64,000 nt of DNA from UBA1573 sp034005165 (GTDB taxonomy: Bacteria; Pseudomonadota; Alphaproteobacteria; Micavibrionales; Micavibrionaceae), in assembly GCA_034005165.1 (NCBI GenBank), contig JAVEVE010000001.1, positions 434,001-498,000 on the forward strand. Direction: 5' to 3'. Every line of letters starts with the position of its first letter. The stretch's first letter is position 1. Positions 18,529 through 27,517 of this stretch are shown in pieces. Under the pieces are notes generated by a model. It was not told the DNA's origin. It was given only the letters and a program-made list of their open reading frames with translations, and searched no databases. The translations under genes were made by a program, and so were the position numbers.

Positions 18529-18656
18529 GACCCGATGACCTTTTGGAAAAAATAGGGTAAACTCTTAGAAAGAATAAACACATATACTCTATGATATCAT
18601 AAATACTCTGAGTTTGGTATCACCGATCGTCTATCACGGAAGAATAGGAAACACAC

Positions 18657-20042
18657 GTGCTCTATCATCTTTATGACTTGCAACACGCCCTTTTGACCCC
18701 TGCACGCCTGAGTGCCGAAATGGTTCGCACGGCATTCCAAAGCCCTATGAACCCCTTATCCTACACACCTGCGGGACGGACAATATCGGCTGGAGCAGAA
18801 ATGTTCGAGCGGGTCACCCGACGTTTTGGAAAACCGTCTTTTGACCTGCCCTTCACAAATATAAATGGCAAGGATGTTGCGGTTACAGAAGAATTCATTA
18901 TCGAAATGCCGTTTTGTAACCTGTTGCACTTCAAACGCGCCAGCAAACGCAAAGACCCGAAAGTTTTGATCGTGGCCCCTATGTCTGGTCACTTTGCAAC
19001 TTTGCTGCGTGGCACAGTCGAAGCTCTTCTTCCGCATCATGACGTTTATATTACAGACTGGATTGACGTGAGGATGATCCCGCTCTCCGAGGGGCGTTTT
19101 AATCTGGATGACTACATCAACTATGTTCGTCATTTTCTGTCACTCTTGGGACCGAACACCAGCGTCATTGCGGTGTGCCAGCCTGCCGTTCCTGTATTGG
19201 CAGCCGTTTCCCTGATGGCCGCAGAAAATGATCCGAACCAACCGCTCGGCATGATCTTGATGGGTGGGCCGATTGACACCCGCGTTTCAAAAACCCAAGT
19301 GACCCAGACAGCTGAAGAACGCCCACTCTCCTGGTTCAAGAATTCTGTCGTTGCCTCGGTACCGTTTTATTATCCGGGAGCATACCGGAACGTTTACCCG
19401 GGATTCCTGCAACTCGGCGGATTTATGTCGATGAATCTTGACCGTCACGTTGGCAGCCATATGAACTTCTTCAAGCATCTGGTGACGGGTGATGGTGAAT
19501 CCGCAGAATTCCACCGCAAATTCTACAACGAATATAACGCCGTGATGGATCTGCCCGCAGAGTTTTATCTGCAAACTGTAGATGTTGTTTTCCAACGTCA
19601 CCTTCTGCCAAAAGGCCAAATGAAATGGCGAGACCCGTTGACCGATGAATTGATAGATGTTCAACCGAACAAAATCAAACACACAGCCCTTCTTACAATC
19701 GAAGGTGAACTGGATGACATCTCGGCGCGCGGACAAACAACGGCAGCACATGATTTGTGTTACTCCCTAGCCCAAAGCAAGCAATTCCACCACTTCCAAT
19801 TGGGATGCGGTCACTACGGGATTTTCAACGGCAGCAAGTGGCGCACACAAATCATGCCGCGAATTCGTCACTTTATCAGAAAATTGGACAAAGACTGTGA
19901 TCCGGTACCGGAACACGATTTGAAACTCATTCCTGATATGGTTCCAGATCGTTACGACCGTGACAAGCACGGTATCGCAGCTATTCGCCGCTGGTTGAAA
20001 GAGCGCGATCAACGCCTCAAAAGCGAACGGATTACCGGATAA
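18657..20042 (+). CDS. phaZ: Intracellular polyhydroxyalkanoate depolymerase
   Basis: A 461-residue intracellular PHB depolymerase of the class with a catalytic Cys: VCQPAVPVLAA places Cys at residue 174, and the C-terminal CGHYGIFNGSKWR holds the His. The C-terminal PHB_depo_C region follows. It degrades cytoplasmic polyhydroxybutyrate granules to release stored carbon. The start is GTG 18657, with AGGAAA upstream. The patatin gene follows after 113 bp. No PHA synthase or phasin is in the window. Confidence 0.93.
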   Translation: MLYHLYDLQHALLTPARLSAEMVRTAFQSPMNPLSYTPAGRTISAGAEMFERVTRRFGKPSFDLPFTNINGKDVAVTEEFIIEMPFCNLLHFKRASKRKDPKVLIVAPMSGHFATLLRGTVEALLPHHDVYITDWIDVRMIPLSEGRFNLDDYINYVRHFLSLLGPNTSVIAVCQPAVPVLAAVSLMAAENDPNQPLGMILMGGPIDTRVSKTQVTQTAEERPLSWFKNSVVASVPFYYPGAYRNVYPGFLQLGGFMSMNLDRHVGSHMNFFKHLVTGDGESAEFHRKFYNEYNAVMDLPAEFYLQTVDVVFQRHLLPKGQMKWRDPLTDELIDVQPNKIKHTALLTIEGELDDISARGQTTAAHDLCYSLAQSKQFHHFQLGCGHYGIFNGSKWRTQIMPRIRHFIRKLDKDCDPVPEHDLKLIPDMVPDRYDRDKHGIAAIRRWLKERDQRLKSERITG

Positions 20043-20155
20043 TCCGGACTTTTGCACCGCAAGATGCAAATATAAGAAAAAACTGACATACTCTGATTCT
20101 AAATAAGAAAAAAATAAACATGCCCGGTTACGCGGCGAGTTGAACAGAACAGAGT

Positions 20156-21301
20156 ATGCGCAGAAAATCTCATCCATGTCTGACAGACCATTTCCCCGGC
20201 TTGGGGGTTGGTTTGGCTGACAAGGCTATACAACCTGTCACAGCCGCGTCCCGCCCGACTTTTGGAATTGCTTTAATGGGTGGAGGATCGTGGGGAGCTT
20301 TTACCGCAGGGGCGCTTGAAGTTCTTCTCCCCATTCTGGAAAGCGTTGGAGATATTAAAGTTATATCAGGAACCAGCGCGGGTGCAATCAACGCCACAAT
20401 TGCCACTTCGGGATTAAATGACAAAGGCGCACATGAAGCGGTTCGTCGCTTGAAAGACGTCTGGGATGATGTAAAAGGCCAAGGAGCATGGGTCAATCAT
20501 TTAATTCCCCCAAGAAATATGGATTTCATGTTATCTGCCGATGACAGATGGCCCAACATTCCAAAATCCTATCTAGTGATGATCAACACCTTACAAGCCT
20601 TCAATCCGGGATTTTCATCTGGCGTCACCCAATTACTGTCAAAACTTGTAAAACGCCATGTCCCGAATTGGCACTCTGTTCAACACGGGCGCGTCACATG
20701 TGCAGTCAATACAGTACGAGAACATATTCTAACCAAATCCAGGCAACATATGGTTCTCACGAGCGAAGATATGACACCAGATGGCGTTGCAGCATCCGCT
20801 GCACTCAAAATCATGGGGCCACATCGTATCTGGGACAATCCACGCCTACGCTCTCCACAATATGTTTATTTGGATGGAGCTTATGAACAAAATCCGGCTA
20901 TGGCTCCGATATTTAAAGAGCATCCGACAGATATTTTCGTGATTATTTTAAACGATCACAACGCGCCCGAGTCCACGCTTCATGGTCACGCACCAAATGA
21001 CAAAATCTACAGCCGCGAGATCCATACAGATTTAGCACAGCTAACACTAGATGACTCCAACCTCACACGTATTCACGCCATTGAAATAGAAATGTCTGAC
21101 GGGGCTATTAACGGCTGGCATTTAAATGATACCAGTAAGATGAATGCGTCACCGGAATTTATTGACGCTCTCTATAAAGAAGGGAAAAAAGCAGCCCGCA
21201 CGTGGCTCTTGGAAAATCGCAACCAGCTTGGTCAGGAGTCTACCTACCGCCCGCAAAACCATGCCATTGAAGAACTCGTTTCCCACGGCATGCACTTTTA
21301 G
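20156..21301 (+). CDS. Patatin-like phospholipase
   Basis: A 381-residue patatin-fold lipid acyl hydrolase. The oxyanion loop GGGSWGAF lies at 42-49, the nucleophile elbow GTSAG at 72-76 (Ser 74), and the catalytic Asp in YLDGAYEQNP at about 240. Members of this type occur beside intracellular PHB depolymerases in alphaproteobacteria, as here, which suggests action on granule-surface lipid or on membrane lipid in the same physiological setting. The first 30 residues are not conserved in character and the true start may be further in. No signal peptide is seen. Confidence 0.88.
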   Translation: MRRKSHPCLTDHFPGLGVGLADKAIQPVTAASRPTFGIALMGGGSWGAFTAGALEVLLPILESVGDIKVISGTSAGAINATIATSGLNDKGAHEAVRRLKDVWDDVKGQGAWVNHLIPPRNMDFMLSADDRWPNIPKSYLVMINTLQAFNPGFSSGVTQLLSKLVKRHVPNWHSVQHGRVTCAVNTVREHILTKSRQHMVLTSEDMTPDGVAASAALKIMGPHRIWDNPRLRSPQYVYLDGAYEQNPAMAPIFKEHPTDIFVIILNDHNAPESTLHGHAPNDKIYSREIHTDLAQLTLDDSNLTRIHAIEIEMSDGAINGWHLNDTSKMNASPEFIDALYKEGKKAARTWLLENRNQLGQESTYRPQNHAIEELVSHGMHF

Positions 21302-21395
21302 TCATAACTGCTGAATATTTTGTTTTTTGATAAATATATTTTCAATAAGATTTTTTTTAACTTGATCTTTGTAAAATCAGGTTCACAATACGTAT

Positions 21396-22118
21396 ATGGT
21401 TGATTTCTCTACCATCTCTCCGCACCTAAATGTCAAGATCTCACCGAAAGCCAAAAGGCTGGCCTTGAGACTCGATGCACATGCAGGGTGCATAAATTTG
21501 GTGATCCCCAAACGGGCGAGCATCAAAAGCGCCTATGCTTTTGCGGAATCCAATCAAAGCTGGATCAATGACAAGATTAGCGCCCTGCCAAGACCCATCC
21601 CGTTTGCGCATGAGCAAATCATTCCACTGATGGGAAAGAACAGAACAATCAATATCATTTCATCGGAAAAAAAATACACAGAAATCAACGTATTAGATCA
21701 TACAATTGAAGTAAAAACTCAACTTGATGACCCCTCTGCTCGCATCCAGCGCGCGCTGCGCCTTTATGCAGAAAAAGAATTAAAGAAGCTGGCGGACGCC
21801 AAAGCAGCCCTCCTCAATCGTAAGCTCACTCATTTCTGCGTAAGGGATATGAAATCCCGCTGGGGCAGCTGCTCGAAAGACGGTCGCATGACTCTATCGT
21901 GGAGACTGGCCTTTGCTCCTCAACATGCCTTTGATTATGTGGTCGCTCACGAATCAGCTCACCTGATCCACGACAACCACGGCAAAGAATTCTGGAAGTT
22001 ATGCACAGAGTTATCAACAGACTATTCCACGGGCAAAAACTGGATGCGCCTTAACGGTATCCACCTTGGTCGATATGGGAAATACCCATCTCCAGCTCAA
22101 GAAACTCTTGAAGAATAA
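21396..22118 (+). CDS. YgjP-like (DUF45) metallopeptidase
   Basis: A 240-residue member of the YgjP/DUF45 family, related to SprT-type zinc proteases. The zinc motif HESAH is at 185-189 and the third His is in HDNHGKEFW. The preceding MKSRWGSCSKDGRM stretch is the family hallmark. Cytoplasmic. The 3' end overlaps the convergent ruvX gene by 68 bp, covering the last 22 codons of this gene and the last 22 of ruvX, so both proteins share one piece of DNA in opposite strands. Confidence 0.9.
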   Translation: MVDFSTISPHLNVKISPKAKRLALRLDAHAGCINLVIPKRASIKSAYAFAESNQSWINDKISALPRPIPFAHEQIIPLMGKNRTINIISSEKKYTEINVLDHTIEVKTQLDDPSARIQRALRLYAEKELKKLADAKAALLNRKLTHFCVRDMKSRWGSCSKDGRMTLSWRLAFAPQHAFDYVVAHESAHLIHDNHGKEFWKLCTELSTDYSTGKNWMRLNGIHLGRYGKYPSPAQETLEE

Positions 22119-22548
22119 TCTGTGCCGCCATTTTATCGACAATCTGGCTTCTTTTGGCGCGAGAATAATCCACTTCCTCGATCATGAACTTCTCTGCCTT
22201 GTGCGTTGAAAATCGCTCGTCATAGAAAACCACGGGCACATCGGGAATATGCTTGAGCAGCTCCAGCATAACATCCCTCACCCCTTGGCATCTAGGCCCC
22301 TCAGTCCCATCCACATTCAAAGGCCAACCGACCACCAACCCCTCACAGCCGTAATGATCCATATACTCCTTGAGCTGAACTGCATCTACAGCCATTTTCT
22401 TGCGGTTTATAACCTTCAAAGGACTCACAGTCCCCGTCAAAATAGCCCCGAACGCCACGCCAATGGTTTTGGTTCCGACATCCAGTGCCAGAAGACGGGA
22501 TGTACCGTTCAGTTTTGCTTTGAATTCTTCTATTGAAACTATTGCCAT
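22051..22548 (-). CDS. ruvX: RuvX/YqgF RNase H-fold nuclease
   Basis: A 165-residue YqgF/RuvX homologue, a putative Holliday-junction or pre-16S rRNA processing nuclease of the RNase H fold. LALDVGTKTIGVA near residue 20 carries the first catalytic Asp, GLVVGWPLNVDGTEGPR is the second family block, and FYDERFSTHKAE gives the Asp/Glu near the end. It is divergent from gatC. Its 3' end overlaps the YgjP-like gene on the other strand by 68 bp; the extra C-terminal residues after LEMG are encoded in that overlap. Confidence 0.93.
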   Translation of the reverse strand: MAIVSIEEFKAKLNGTSRLLALDVGTKTIGVAFGAILTGTVSPLKVINRKKMAVDAVQLKEYMDHYGCEGLVVGWPLNVDGTEGPRCQGVRDVMLELLKHIPDVPVVFYDERFSTHKAEKFMIEEVDYSRAKRSQIVDKMAAQIILQEFLELEMGISHIDQGGYR

Positions 22549-22611
22549 TCTTGTTGCAGTGCTCGTTACGAGATGTTAAGTCTTGGATATATAAATACAA
22601 AGAGAGAAACG

Positions 22612-22899
22612 ATGTCCATTGATAAATCAACCGTATCAAAAATCGCAAACTTGGCCAGAATTAAGGTCACCGAACAAGACCTCGATTACTACGCCCCCCA
22701 ACTTCAAAATATCCTCTCCTGGGCAGAACAGCTTCAGGAAGTTGACACAACAGGTGTAGAGCCACTGGCCAACGTATCCGAGATCACCCTTTCCTTGCGT
22801 CCGGATATCGTAAACGACGGCAATATCCAGCAGGATATTCTGGCGAATGCGCCTGAGACCGTTGAAGGTTTCTTCGTTGTAACCAAAATCGTCGAATAA
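22612..22899 (+). CDS. gatC: Asp/Glu-tRNA amidotransferase subunit C
   Basis: The 95-residue small subunit of GatCAB, which stabilises GatA. The SKIANLARIKVTEQDLDYYA start and the LRPDIVNDGN, then APETVEGFFVVTKIVE end are typical. ATG 22612 follows GAGAGAAAC. First gene of the gat operon; gatA begins 52 bp after its stop. Confidence 0.96.
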   Translation: MSIDKSTVSKIANLARIKVTEQDLDYYAPQLQNILSWAEQLQEVDTTGVEPLANVSEITLSLRPDIVNDGNIQQDILANAPETVEGFFVVTKIVE

Positions 22900-22951
22900 G
22901 CGATAATTGGCCCTATTTCATATATAATAAGTTAATACAGAGAACACGACC

Positions 22952-24436
22952 ATGACCAGCAAACTCCTTTCCATGTCCGTTACCGAAACATTGGCGGGCC
23001 TAAAGAAGAAAGAATTCAGCGCAACCGAACTGATTAAAGATCACATTGCGCAAATGGAAGCCTGCCGTGGCCTCAATGCCATGATTACCGAAACGCCGGA
23101 ACAAGCCCTCGCCCAGGCAGCCGAGTCAGATGCCCGCATCGCCAAAAATGAGATGCGCGAGTTAGAAGCTATTCCGATGGCGATGAAAGATTTGTTCTGC
23201 ACCAAAGGCGTGCGCACAACTGCCGCAAGCCACATTCTCGAGAACTTTGTCCCGACTTATGAGTCAACCGTTTCCCAGAAACTGAAGGATGCGGGAACAA
23301 TCACCATAGGCAAAACCAACCTTGATGAATTTGCAATGGGTGGCGCGAACATCACCAGCTATTTCGGCCCAGTTGAAAGTCCTTGGAAGAGCAAAACCTC
23401 TCCTGAGAAAAAACTGGTTCCGGGTGGCTCCTCAGGCGGATCAGCCGCAGCCGTAGCTGCGGGAATGTCCATGCTCGCAACAGGAACAGACACTGGCGGA
23501 TCGACCCGCCAACCGGCAAGTTTCAGCGGTATCGTCGGGGTAAAACCGACTTATGGAAGATGCTCCCGCTGGGGCATTATCGCCTTTGCATCTTCCCTTG
23601 ACCAAGCAGGCGCATTCGCGCGTAACGTTGAAGATTCCGCCCTGATGCTCAAAGTCATGGCAGGCCATGACGCGAAAGACTCCACCTCTGCCCGTCACGA
23701 AGTTCCTGACTTTGCCGCTCTGATGAAACAAGACATCAAAGGTCTAAAAATCGGAATACCTAAAGAATACCGTGTGGATGGAATGCCTCAGGAAATCGTC
23801 GACATCTGGGATAAGGGCGCAGACATGCTCAAATCAGCTGGGGCAGAAATTGTTGAAATATCTCTCCCCCACACCAAATATGCAGTTCCGACATATTATA
23901 TTGTCGCCCCTGCGGAGGCTTCCTCGAACCTCGCCCGTTATGATGGTGTACGTTATGGTTTGCGTGAAGAAGGGAAAGACTTGCAGGAAATGTACGAAAA
24001 CACCCGCGCAGCAGGTTTCGGCGCCGAAGTCAAACGCCGCATCATGATCGGCACATACTGCTTGTCTGCCGGTTACTATGACGCCTACTACACCAAAGCC
24101 CAACGTATTCGCCGCCTGATCTCGAATGACTTTGCCGCAGCCTTTGAAAAATGTGACGCGATCTTGACACCAACAGCACCATCATCTGCCTTTGCCATCG
24201 GTGAGAATTCTGACGACCCTATTAAAATGTATTTGGGTGACGTGTTCACAATTCCGGCATCTTTAGCTGGTCTCCCTGGAATTTCTGTTCCGGCGGGTCT
24301 TGACAGTCAGGGTCTGCCGCTGGGCTTGCAAATTATCGGGCGCGCATGGGATGAAGTAACAATGTTCCGCACAGCATTTGCTTTGGAACAAGCCGTTGCA
24401 TTCTCGGCCCAGCCTGAATTGATTAAGGTTGCGTAA
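22952..24436 (+). CDS. gatA: Asp/Glu-tRNA amidotransferase subunit A
   Basis: The amidase subunit (494 residues) that releases ammonia from glutamine for conversion of misacylated Glu-tRNA-Gln or Asp-tRNA-Asn. The amidase-signature triad is visible: Lys 79 in AMKDLF, the cis-Ser in GGSSGGSAAAVA and the nucleophile Ser in DTGGSTRQPA. Second gene of the operon. Unusually, gatB does not follow; two genes for secreted cysteine-rich proteins come between, the first starting 31 bp after this stop. Confidence 0.97.
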   Translation: MTSKLLSMSVTETLAGLKKKEFSATELIKDHIAQMEACRGLNAMITETPEQALAQAAESDARIAKNEMRELEAIPMAMKDLFCTKGVRTTAASHILENFVPTYESTVSQKLKDAGTITIGKTNLDEFAMGGANITSYFGPVESPWKSKTSPEKKLVPGGSSGGSAAAVAAGMSMLATGTDTGGSTRQPASFSGIVGVKPTYGRCSRWGIIAFASSLDQAGAFARNVEDSALMLKVMAGHDAKDSTSARHEVPDFAALMKQDIKGLKIGIPKEYRVDGMPQEIVDIWDKGADMLKSAGAEIVEISLPHTKYAVPTYYIVAPAEASSNLARYDGVRYGLREEGKDLQEMYENTRAAGFGAEVKRRIMIGTYCLSAGYYDAYYTKAQRIRRLISNDFAAAFEKCDAILTPTAPSSAFAIGENSDDPIKMYLGDVFTIPASLAGLPGISVPAGLDSQGLPLGLQIIGRAWDEVTMFRTAFALEQAVAFSAQPELIKVA

Positions 24437-24467
24437 CACGGTTTGGAATTTGACAAAGGAAGACAAC

Positions 24468-25178
24468 ATGAAAAACAAATGGCTGGCTATTCTTTTGACT
24501 CTGGCAATGTTTACAGTATCAGCTTCGGCATGGGCGCAAGATCCAAACCTGAGCAATCTGAGAACAAGCAAGCCGCTGTTTAATGCTCAGGCAGGGAAAT
24601 ACCTGACATCAAACATTTTACCGATCTTGAAAGATGAAACCTTGACCTCCACCCCGGGAAACAAAATTCCGGATGCCACGGTTGAGAAAATCTACGATCA
24701 GTGCAAATCCAAAGTGCCATCGAAATTTACCACAGACTCTCTGGAGTATTATTGTTCCTGCTCTGCGGCAGCAACATCGGCCGCTATGTCGATGTCAGAA
24801 CTACAAGAGCTGCAAAAACGCGAGAACTGGAAACTGGGGAATGCAGCCTTCGAAAAATATGTTCATGAAGTCGTTATGCAATGTATTGATGTTCCAATTG
24901 ATGACATGGAATATATGTCTTGCATCATGAACCGCGGGAATGACTGGCGTGTAGAGCGTATCCCCCTCTATTGCAAATGCCTCAGCAAATCATTGAAAGA
25001 GTACGCATTGAAAAACGGTGAAGCAGAAATGATGCTGGAATGGGGAACTCCGGGGAAACGCTACGCATCACCGATTGATGCGCTCTACAACAGCACAACA
25101 TACCAGTATAACAAGAATGAGTTTTCGAATAATTGTATCAGTCACTACAAAGACAAAGATCCATTAGGTCGATACTAG
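24468..25178 (+). CDS. Secreted eight-cysteine protein, copy 1
   Basis: Not recognised. It is a 236-residue exported protein with a clear signal peptide (about 1-23, cleavage after AWA). The mature part has eight cysteines at 79, 96, 98, 139, 152, 169, 171 and 223, including two CxC pairs. The same order and nearly the same spacing recur in the next gene product, and the stretch VPIDDMEYMSC aligns with IPLHDKVYNKC there, so the two are paralogues. ATG 24468 follows AAAGGA. Its position inside the gat operon suggests cotranscription with the amidotransferase, though nothing in the protein points to a tRNA function; it should act in the periplasm or outside. Confidence 0.85.
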   Translation: MKNKWLAILLTLAMFTVSASAWAQDPNLSNLRTSKPLFNAQAGKYLTSNILPILKDETLTSTPGNKIPDATVEKIYDQCKSKVPSKFTTDSLEYYCSCSAAATSAAMSMSELQELQKRENWKLGNAAFEKYVHEVVMQCIDVPIDDMEYMSCIMNRGNDWRVERIPLYCKCLSKSLKEYALKNGEAEMMLEWGTPGKRYASPIDALYNSTTYQYNKNEFSNNCISHYKDKDPLGRY

Positions 25179-25209
25179 GTAAAAGCGAAACCAATAACAG
25201 GAGAATAGG

Positions 25210-25788
25210 ATGACAAAAATATATCAAGTCCGATTGACCAATCATCTGGCAGTATGTCTTACGGCCTGTCTCCTGATTCTGTTATCTGTTTCATCAAATC
25301 AGGCAAAAGCAGCAACCCCGATCTCCGACCAGATGGCCCAGAAATTCTACGGACAATGTCTAGAGAACTCGAAGAAAGACGGGACAATGTCAGAACAATC
25401 CGCACAGGTATATTGCGAATGCACCGGTAAAACGATGCAGCAAAACATGAGTGTCGAAGACATTCAGGCCATGAGCGGGCAAGATCAAGCTGCAAGAAAC
25501 GCAATTAACAAAGTGGTCACTGATGTCAACGGCCCTTGTATGGCAATTCCACTACATGACAAAGTGTACAATAAATGCATGACCGATGTCGGTAAGTTAG
25601 GCATGTGCGAATGTCTGGCATCAGGAATCTCACTGGAACTTTCGAAACAAACCCAATCTATGATGCGGACCCTGCTTGCAAATAATCCGAATATGTACGA
25701 CCCGATGGGGGAATTGATGGAAATGCCGGAATACAAGCAAACCGAACGAAAAATCGCCATGTCCTGCGCGATGCAGCAATCATTCTAA
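25210..25788 (+). CDS. Secreted eight-cysteine protein, copy 2
   Basis: Not recognised; paralogue of the preceding gene product. 192 residues with a signal peptide (about 1-35, ending QAKA). Mature cysteines fall at 50, 69, 71, 110, 123, 133, 135 and 186, giving the pattern C, CxC, C, C, CxC, C shared with copy 1. The distances 110-123 and 139-152 are the same (13) and the last interval is 51 versus 52. Four disulfides or a metal site are possible. A gap of 31 bp separates it from copy 1 and 49 bp from gatB. AGGAGAATAGG precedes the ATG, a good ribosome binding site. Confidence 0.85.
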   Translation: MTKIYQVRLTNHLAVCLTACLLILLSVSSNQAKAATPISDQMAQKFYGQCLENSKKDGTMSEQSAQVYCECTGKTMQQNMSVEDIQAMSGQDQAARNAINKVVTDVNGPCMAIPLHDKVYNKCMTDVGKLGMCECLASGISLELSKQTQSMMRTLLANNPNMYDPMGELMEMPEYKQTERKIAMSCAMQQSF

Positions 25789-25837
25789 CAAAAACTATTT
25801 TTTGAGATTATTTTTATAAGACTAAAAGGAACTGAAA

Positions 25838-27289
25838 ATGTCGGCAATAATTAAAGGCGAAACAGGCGATTGGGAAATTGTAATCGGGATGGAAGTCCAC
25901 GCACAGATTACAGCCAATTCAAAACTCTTTTCAGGCGCAGCAACTGATTTCGGATCAGCACCGAACTCTCAGGTCTCTCTCGTTGATGCCGCCATGCCCG
26001 GCATGCTCCCTGTTCTCAACGAATATTGCGTTGAGCAAGCCGTTCGCACAGGCTTAGGATTGAATGCACAAATCAATCTGCATTCCGTGTTCGAACGCAA
26101 AAACTATTTCTATCCTGATTTGCCGCAAGGGTATCAGATTTCGCAATTCTTGCACCCGATTGTCGGCAAAGGCGTCATTGAAATTGATCTCCCGAACGGT
26201 CAAACCAAAGAAATCGGCATCACCCGCCTCCACTTGGAACAAGATGCGGGTAAATCCATTCATGATCAGCACCCGACCAAGAGCTTCGTTGACCTTAACC
26301 GTTCGGGATGCGCTCTGATGGAAATCGTTTCCGAACCTGACCTACGTGGCCCTGAAGAAGCGGCCGCCTATCTGACAAAGCTGCGAATGATCTTGCGCTA
26401 CCTTGAAACCTGTGACGGGAACCTCGAAGAAGGATCTATGCGTGCAGACGTAAACGTCTCTGTGCGCAAACCGGGCGGAGAGCTTGGAACACGCTGCGAA
26501 ATTAAAAACGTGAACTCGATTAAAGCCGTCCAAATGGCCATTGAATATGAATCAACACGACAAGTCGAGATCATTGAAAACGGCGGATCAATCAAGCAGG
26601 AAACCCGCTTATGGGACCCGACCAAGGGCGAAACCCGCTCGATGCGCTCCAAGGAAGAAGCTCATGACTATCGCTACTTCCCTGACCCCGACTTGCTGCC
26701 TCTCGTTGTCGAGCAGAGCTTTGTCGATCAACTCAAAGAAACATTGCCCGAACTCCCTGACCAGAAGAAACACCGCTTTATGGGATCATACGGTTTGGGG
26801 GTATACGATGCATCTGTTCTGATCATGGAACGGGCGCGCGCCAACTTCTATGAAGAAGCTGCACAAGGACGTGATCCAAAACTCGTTGCAAACTGGGTTA
26901 TTAACGAACTTCTGGGCGGCCTCAACAAAGACGGAAAAACCCTCGAGGAAAGCCCCGTCTCCGCCAGACAACTCGGCGCACTTGTCTCCCTGATTTCCGA
27001 TCAAACCATTTCGGGAAAAATCGCCAAGGATGTATTCGCTGAAATGATGTCATCGGGTAAGGACCCTGCCGCAATCGTAGAGGAAAAAGGTCTGAAACAA
27101 GTGACGGATACGGGCGCGATTGAAAAAATCGTTGATGAAGTCATCGCAGAAAATCCTGATAACGTTGCCGCCTACAAAAGCGGTAAAGATAAACTCTTCG
27201 GGTTCTTTGTCGGCCAAGTGATGAAAAAATCTCAAGGCAAAGCCAATCCTGACATGGTCAACGACCTTTTGAAACAGAAATTGAGCTAA
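25838..27289 (+). CDS. gatB: Asp/Glu-tRNA amidotransferase subunit B
   Basis: The tRNA-binding kinase-like subunit (483 residues) that activates the misacylated amino acid and carries out transamidation. The IGMEVHAQI start near residue 17, the DLNRSGCALMEIVSEPD stretch, and the long C-terminal YqeY-like helical domain ending KQKLS are typical. ATG 25838 is preceded by AAAGGAACTG. It closes the gat gene set after the two secreted-protein genes; the DUF4177 gene starts one base after its stop, so the transcript continues. Confidence 0.97.
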   Translation: MSAIIKGETGDWEIVIGMEVHAQITANSKLFSGAATDFGSAPNSQVSLVDAAMPGMLPVLNEYCVEQAVRTGLGLNAQINLHSVFERKNYFYPDLPQGYQISQFLHPIVGKGVIEIDLPNGQTKEIGITRLHLEQDAGKSIHDQHPTKSFVDLNRSGCALMEIVSEPDLRGPEEAAAYLTKLRMILRYLETCDGNLEEGSMRADVNVSVRKPGGELGTRCEIKNVNSIKAVQMAIEYESTRQVEIIENGGSIKQETRLWDPTKGETRSMRSKEEAHDYRYFPDPDLLPLVVEQSFVDQLKETLPELPDQKKHRFMGSYGLGVYDASVLIMERARANFYEEAAQGRDPKLVANWVINELLGGLNKDGKTLEESPVSARQLGALVSLISDQTISGKIAKDVFAEMMSSGKDPAAIVEEKGLKQVTDTGAIEKIVDEVIAENPDNVAAYKSGKDKLFGFFVGQVMKKSQGKANPDMVNDLLKQKLS

Positions 27290-27290
27290 C

Positions 27291-27515
27291 ATGTCCAAGC
27301 GCTACGAATATAAGACCATTATCTACAAAGAGGGCCTGATTGGCTCTCTTCTTCTGGGTGAGTCCAAGGTTGACCCTGAGAATCTGACAGAGTCACTGAA
27401 CCAATATGGCAGACAAGGCTGGCGTGTTCGCACCATGGAACGCGAAAATCGCCGCACCTTACTTTTCTTTAACCGTGAAGCTTTCCTGATCGTCCTAGAA
27501 CGCGAAATCGGGTAA
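27291..27515 (+). CDS. DUF4177-like small protein
   Basis: A 74-residue protein resembling DUF4177: the YEYKTIIYKEG start, NQYGRQGWRVRTMER core and a strand-rich end are the features of this small family of unknown function. No signal or membrane segment. It begins one base after the gatB stop and ends two bases before the next gene, so it is translationally coupled with both. Confidence 0.75.
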   Translation: MSKRYEYKTIIYKEGLIGSLLLGESKVDPENLTESLNQYGRQGWRVRTMERENRRTLLFFNREAFLIVLEREIG

Positions 27516-27517
27516 AA

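Noticed and set aside
20043..20155. Short inverted repeat TTTGCA/TGCAAA behind phaZ
   Set aside because: Six base pairs with no T run; too weak to call a terminator.
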